Assembly: GCA_003247835.1 (NCBI GenBank)
Contig: QJYB01000068.1
Location: 37,674-101,673, forward strand
DNA: 64,000 nt
Source: Gammaproteobacteria bacterium
GTDB lineage: Bacteria; Pseudomonadota; Gammaproteobacteria; Pseudomonadales; Azotimanducaceae
Direction of reading: 5' to 3'
The notes below the pieces were generated by a model. It did not search any database, had not been told where the DNA came from, and saw only the letters and a list, made by a program, of their open reading frames with translations. Shown here in pieces: positions 60,840 through 64,000 of this stretch (position 1 is the first letter of the stretch; the number at the start of each line of letters is the position of its first letter). The translations under genes were made by a program, and so were the position numbers.

Positions 60840-61739
60840 ATGGATCATCCGGACCCCACCTACAACGCGTCGACCGGGGTACCTGCAACGATCGTCAGGT
60901 ACACCCTGCAGCCAATCGCCCTGATTGGGATCCTGGGCTACTGGATGACCGACACCGGTAACCCGCTCGCCTTCTTCATCACCATCGGCTCTCTGCAGGT
61001 GGTGCTGGGCGTGCTGGAACATGTCATGCCTGCCCGTCCGGGCTGGGTGATCCGGGGCTGGGAGCAGTTGCGTAACATCCTGATCGTCATGGTGCTGACC
61101 ATCGCCATCGGCTATGTGGCCGAGTTCTACGATACGCTGCTGCGGGAGCCGCTCGCCCTTGTCCGTGCATCGCTAGATCTCGACATCTGGCCACACCACT
61201 GGCCGCTCCTCGCCCAGGTATTCACGGTGTTCTTTGCCAGCGAGTTCATCTGGTACTGGTTCCATCGGGCCGAGCACCGCTGGCACCCTGTCTGGCGGCT
61301 GTCGGGGCACGGCACGCATCACGCCTTCAAACGGCTCGGTGCGCTCAATTTCGGTCTCAACCACCCGCTGGAGTTCTTCCTGCTGGTGCTGCCGGCCGCG
61401 CTCATCGAGCTGACCTTCGGCGTAGGTGCAGCTGCGGCCGGTGCCGCCATTCTGGGCACGGCTCAGGCGTCCATCGTCCACGCCAACCTGGATCTGAACC
61501 CGAAAGGGATCGGCTGGCTGCTGACCACCAACCGTTACCACATCCACCATCACTCCGTGGTGATGGCGGAGAGCAATACCAACTACGGCTGCTCGGCCAT
61601 CGTCTGGGACCGTCTGTTCGGGACCTTTTCGGATGCGCCAACGCTGGAGGCCGGTACCGGCCCCACGGAGCCGACACTCTGGCAGAAATTCCTGATGCCC
61701 ATCCGGGAACCGGCGGACACGGCTATCGCGCCGCGCTGA
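60840..61739 (+). CDS. Sterol desaturase/fatty acid hydroxylase family membrane enzyme
   Basis: 299 residues from ATG 60840, with GGAG 9 bases before. About five hydrophobic helices, and the di-iron histidine motifs FHRAEHRWH, HGTHHAF and NRYHIHHHSV are all present. It should hydroxylate or desaturate a lipid at the inner membrane using O2. The P450 gene follows after 18 bases, so they are likely one operon. Confidence 0.92.
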   Translation: MDHPDPTYNASTGVPATIVRYTLQPIALIGILGYWMTDTGNPLAFFITIGSLQVVLGVLEHVMPARPGWVIRGWEQLRNILIVMVLTIAIGYVAEFYDTLLREPLALVRASLDLDIWPHHWPLLAQVFTVFFASEFIWYWFHRAEHRWHPVWRLSGHGTHHAFKRLGALNFGLNHPLEFFLLVLPAALIELTFGVGAAAAGAAILGTAQASIVHANLDLNPKGIGWLLTTNRYHIHHHSVVMAESNTNYGCSAIVWDRLFGTFSDAPTLEAGTGPTEPTLWQKFLMPIREPADTAIAPR

Positions 61740-61757
61740 GTACTGGAGGGCATCATC

Positions 61758-63062
61758 ATGAGACTGAAGGAAAAGCTGCAGCTGAAGAGCGCCGAGCTCT
61801 ACGTCAACACGGTCTCCCGCATCGAGCGGCAGATCCATGGCGTGGCGATGAACCCGTTCTCCGCGGCGCTGGCGGACGACCCGTACGCCGTCCACAGCGG
61901 CATGCGGGAGACACGCCCCATCCACTACTCCCTGGCCCTGCGGGCCTGGTGGGTCACCCGGTTCGATCGGGTGCAGGAGATTCTTCGCGACAAGCGCTTC
62001 GGCGCAGACGTCCGACGCTACGAGAACCGTACCCGCCGCTTCGTGCGCAACATGGAGGCGGAGCAGCTCGAGACATTCAACAACCCGAGCATGCTGGATC
62101 TGGACCCGCCCGATCACTCCCGTCTTCGGCGGCTGGCCTCCCAGGGCTTCATGCATCGATTCGTGCAGTCCCTCGAGCCCAGAATCCGGGAAATCGTGGA
62201 AGCGTGCCTCGGCCGTGCGGACAACGAGGAGATCATCGACATCGTCGAGGTGCTCGCCAGACCACTGCCGGCCATCGTCATCGCCGAGATGATGGGCCTG
62301 CCGGAATCGGATCACGATCAGTTCCAGCGCTGGTCTCAGGACCTGATCGACGGCACCGGTACCAACGACCCGGACCGTATCGCAAAGTCCCGGCAGGCAG
62401 GCCGGGATCTGCGGGACTACTTCCGGCAGATCGCGAAGGTCAAACGGCAGCGTCCGAGTGACGATCTGGTCACCCGCCTGATCGCGGCAGAGGAGTCAGG
62501 CGATTCACTGACGGAGACAGAGCTCTACAACACCTGCCTGCTCCTGCTGGTTGCCGGGCATGAAACCACGACCCGGCTAATCGGCAATGGTCTGCACCTG
62601 CTGCTGGCACATCCCGCACAGCTCGAGATGCTCAGGAACACACCCGCGCTGATTCCTCAGGCCATCGAAGAGATGCTCCGATTCGAACCGCCCGTGCTGG
62701 CGACCCGCCGCTTCGCCACCGAGGACATGGACTTTCACGGCACCCGGTTCAAACGCGGCGATCTGATCTTCGTCTCCATCGCCGGTTCGAACCGCGATCC
62801 ACGCGCCAACGACGCACCTGACGCGTTCGACATCACCCGGACGGACATCCGGCAGATCTCTTTCGGCTACGGCATTCATCTGTGTCTCGGCGCATCACTG
62901 GCCAGGCTCGAGGCGAAGGTTGCATTCGAGGAGCTCCTGTCGCGTTATCCCCGGATCTCGCGGGTCGATCAGGTGCCGGATTGGGGTCGGAATCCCTTCT
63001 TCCGCGGCCTGAACAGCCTGCGGATTCGAGTGGGCCAAGGAGCCCCGCCAGTCGGGGACTAG
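61758..63062 (+). CDS. Cytochrome P450
   Basis: 434 residues from ATG 61758, with GGAGG before it. The I-helix O2 motif is AGHETT (266-271), the ExxR is at E305-R308, and the heme ligand is Cys376 in FGYGIHLCLG. No transmembrane anchor, so it is a soluble bacterial type. The partner redox proteins are not adjacent. It may act on the same lipid as the upstream hydroxylase. It overlaps the convergent zinc-ribbon gene by 4 bases. Confidence 0.95.
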   Translation: MRLKEKLQLKSAELYVNTVSRIERQIHGVAMNPFSAALADDPYAVHSGMRETRPIHYSLALRAWWVTRFDRVQEILRDKRFGADVRRYENRTRRFVRNMEAEQLETFNNPSMLDLDPPDHSRLRRLASQGFMHRFVQSLEPRIREIVEACLGRADNEEIIDIVEVLARPLPAIVIAEMMGLPESDHDQFQRWSQDLIDGTGTNDPDRIAKSRQAGRDLRDYFRQIAKVKRQRPSDDLVTRLIAAEESGDSLTETELYNTCLLLLVAGHETTTRLIGNGLHLLLAHPAQLEMLRNTPALIPQAIEEMLRFEPPVLATRRFATEDMDFHGTRFKRGDLIFVSIAGSNRDPRANDAPDAFDITRTDIRQISFGYGIHLCLGASLARLEAKVAFEELLSRYPRISRVDQVPDWGRNPFFRGLNSLRIRVGQGAPPVGD

Positions 63063-63274
63063 GCGACGGTCACCCAGCCGCCGCACTGTGGGCAGTGGGT
63101 GACCATGACACGACGTGGTTCGGAGATCCCCTGACGGACGGGCGGCAGTATGCGGCTCTCGTATGCGTGACCGTCAGCGGAGAACGGAAACTTCAGACGG
63201 CATCCCGGGCACTTCAGCAGGGTTCCGTTCCAGCGGCTGGCGTCCTGGCCTACATCCACACCATCGTGATCCAT
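63059..63274 (-). CDS. Small zinc-ribbon protein
   Basis: 71 residues from ATG 63274 (a GTG at 63259 is possible). CPGC at 22-25 and CPQC at 61-64 are two CxxC knuckles, separated by a segment with FPFSADGHAYESRILPP. The pattern fits a zinc ribbon of rubredoxin or DUF35-like type. The start lies inside the 3' end of the MaoC gene, so the two are probably coupled. OB-fold/zinc-ribbon proteins in such loci often bind acyl-CoA partners, but there is no direct evidence here. Confidence 0.6.
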   Translation of the reverse strand: MDHDGVDVGQDASRWNGTLLKCPGCRLKFPFSADGHAYESRILPPVRQGISEPRRVMVTHCPQCGGWVTVA

Positions 63275-63717
63275 TCACCCACCAGTGCCGGCTTGTCTTC
63301 ACCTTCGATCTCGATGGTCGACTCGTGGGTGATCTCCATGCGTCCACCCGACTTAGGCTCCACGCTCTTCACCACGAACCGGCCACGAATGCGTTTACCG
63401 CTTCGCACCGGCGCCATGAAGCGGATGCGGTTGTAGCCGTAGTTCACGCCCATTTTCGTGCCGGAGATCCCGGGTACCGCCTGATACGCCATGACCGGCA
63501 TCATGGAGAGGGTCAGCAGGCCGTGGGCGATCGTTCCACCGAACGGCGTCGCAGCCGCCGCCTCCGGATTCACGTGCAGAAACATGTGATCCTCTGTGAC
63601 ATCTGCAAACTTCGAGATCCTGTCCTGATCCATGAGAAACCAGTCGGACACGCCGATCTCTTCGCCGACGTGGCTCTGCACTTCTTCCAGGGTCATGGAC
63701 TTCACGGGACCTTGCAT
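63250..63717 (-). CDS. MaoC/R-hydratase-like enoyl-CoA hydratase
   Basis: 155 residues from ATG 63717. FADVTEDHMFLHVNPEAA holds the catalytic Asp43 and His48 of R-specific hydratases, and TPFGGTIAHGLLTLSM is the matching helix motif. It should hydrate a trans-2-enoyl-CoA to the R-3-hydroxyacyl-CoA. It fits with the fatty-acid- and acyl-CoA-related genes around. Confidence 0.92.
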   Translation of the reverse strand: MQGPVKSMTLEEVQSHVGEEIGVSDWFLMDQDRISKFADVTEDHMFLHVNPEAAAATPFGGTIAHGLLTLSMMPVMAYQAVPGISGTKMGVNYGYNRIRFMAPVRSGKRIRGRFVVKSVEPKSGGRMEITHESTIEIEGEDKPALVGEWITMVWM

Positions 63718-63787
63718 GGTCGTCTTCCTCGTTAACAGTCTTTCGTGAACGCCCGAGAATAGCAGGCCACCCTTCCGCGCGCACAGG

Positions 63788-64000
63788 TCAGTGGCTGGCT
63801 TCCTCCACGGACCGGATGAACCGGATCAGACCGTCGAAATAGGTCTGCTGATCGTCATAGAGCGCGAGGTGACTGCCGTTCGGACAGTAGAGGAACGAGC
63901 CGTTCTGCATCTCGCCCGCCATCCACTTCAGGTACTCCGGATCCATGGTGTCGTAACGGGCACCGATGACCAGCGTCGGCACGCGAATCTGCCCGAGGTC
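63788..64000 (-). CDS. Alpha/beta hydrolase, proline-iminopeptidase-like (5'-truncated)
   Basis: The last 71 codons of a gene that continues past the window end. VPTLVIGARYDTMDPEY with the acid, and NGSHLALYDDQQTYFDGL with the catalytic His, match the C-terminus of S33-type proline iminopeptidases. The nucleophile is off-window, so the function is only indicated. It is 70 bases downstream of the MaoC gene on the same strand. Confidence 0.75.
   Translation of the reverse strand, partial: DLGQIRVPTLVIGARYDTMDPEYLKWMAGEMQNGSFLYCPNGSHLALYDDQQTYFDGLIRFIRSVEEASH

Noticed and set aside
1..64000. CRISPR arrays, insertion sequences, tRNA/rRNA genes, attachment sites and phage genes
   Set aside because: I looked for repeated spacers, transposase motifs, terminal inverted repeats and cloverleaf or rRNA-like segments and saw none. 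A dedicated search (tRNAscan, Infernal, ISfinder) would be decisive; a hit would overturn this.

Overview
The window is GC-rich bacterial chromosome, densely packed on both strands. I found no gene-free stretch over 300 bases; the largest gaps are about 250 bases (33362-33613) and 230 bases (40256-40484). I saw no rRNA, tRNA, CRISPR array or insertion sequence. The content points to an aerobic, free-living, high-GC Gammaproteobacterium: POT and TTT transporters, glutathionylspermidine synthetase/amidase, a CnoX-like thioredoxin, GGDEF signalling, acyl-CoA dehydrogenase, P450, MaoC and many SDRs. The lineage is inferred from family content and is not proven here.

Layout. 1-3406 (minus): POT peptide transporter, patatin-like lipoprotein and a truncated methyltransferase. 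3557-7176 (plus): acyl-CoA dehydrogenase with a double-hotdog partner, a small membrane protein, a VOC protein and an HPF-type ribosome factor. 7196-14314: DUF502 membrane protein, FMN split-barrel protein, MarR plus MATE efflux pair, a LuxR-TolB-TPR regulator, two exported proteins of unknown function (one proline-rich, one cysteine-rich) and a thioredoxin-like exported protein. 14322-17721: AGPS-like FAD oxidase divergent from a nitroreductase/thioesterase pair, then a His-rich exported protein and a clear intrinsic terminator. 17781-23632: Gss, then an SMP-30 hydrolase with a TctCBA uptake system. 23637-30961: amidohydrolase, TetR and SDR group, a diguanylate cyclase convergent with a CnoX-like thioredoxin, a D-aminoacylase-like enzyme, a SnoaL-like protein and YkvA. 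30964-34582: M28 lipoprotein peptidase, GNAT and a dienelactone-hydrolase-like enzyme.

34576-48206 is an exopolysaccharide locus of two divergent operons around 40256-40484. The minus operon encodes a Wzz/GumC-type protein, polysaccharide deacetylase, Wza-type export protein, outer-membrane barrel and GNAT. The plus operon encodes an initiating sugar-phosphate transferase, a membrane protein with a degenerate GGDEF-like domain, GT4, GT2, an O-antigen ligase/polymerase-type protein, a flippase and an alginate-lyase-like enzyme. Together these form a plausible Wzy-type assembly line, but without an obvious tyrosine kinase.

48176-64000 is mostly catabolic: pirin, ICMT-like methyltransferase, an SDR lacking the usual YxxxK, and an IclR/MmgE-PrpD operon divergent from a Tat-type carboxylesterase across a near-perfect operator. 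A second carboxylesterase and another SDR follow. Then come a CNNM/CorC-type CBS protein, phytanoyl-CoA dioxygenase, a lipoprotein, a fatty-acid-hydroxylase-type membrane enzyme, a cytochrome P450, a zinc-ribbon protein, a MaoC hydratase and a truncated alpha/beta hydrolase. The points I find most worth a second look are the degenerate GGDEF protein inside the EPS operon, the apparently exported MmgE/PrpD protein with its palindromic operator, and the unexplained secreted pair at 11816-13727.
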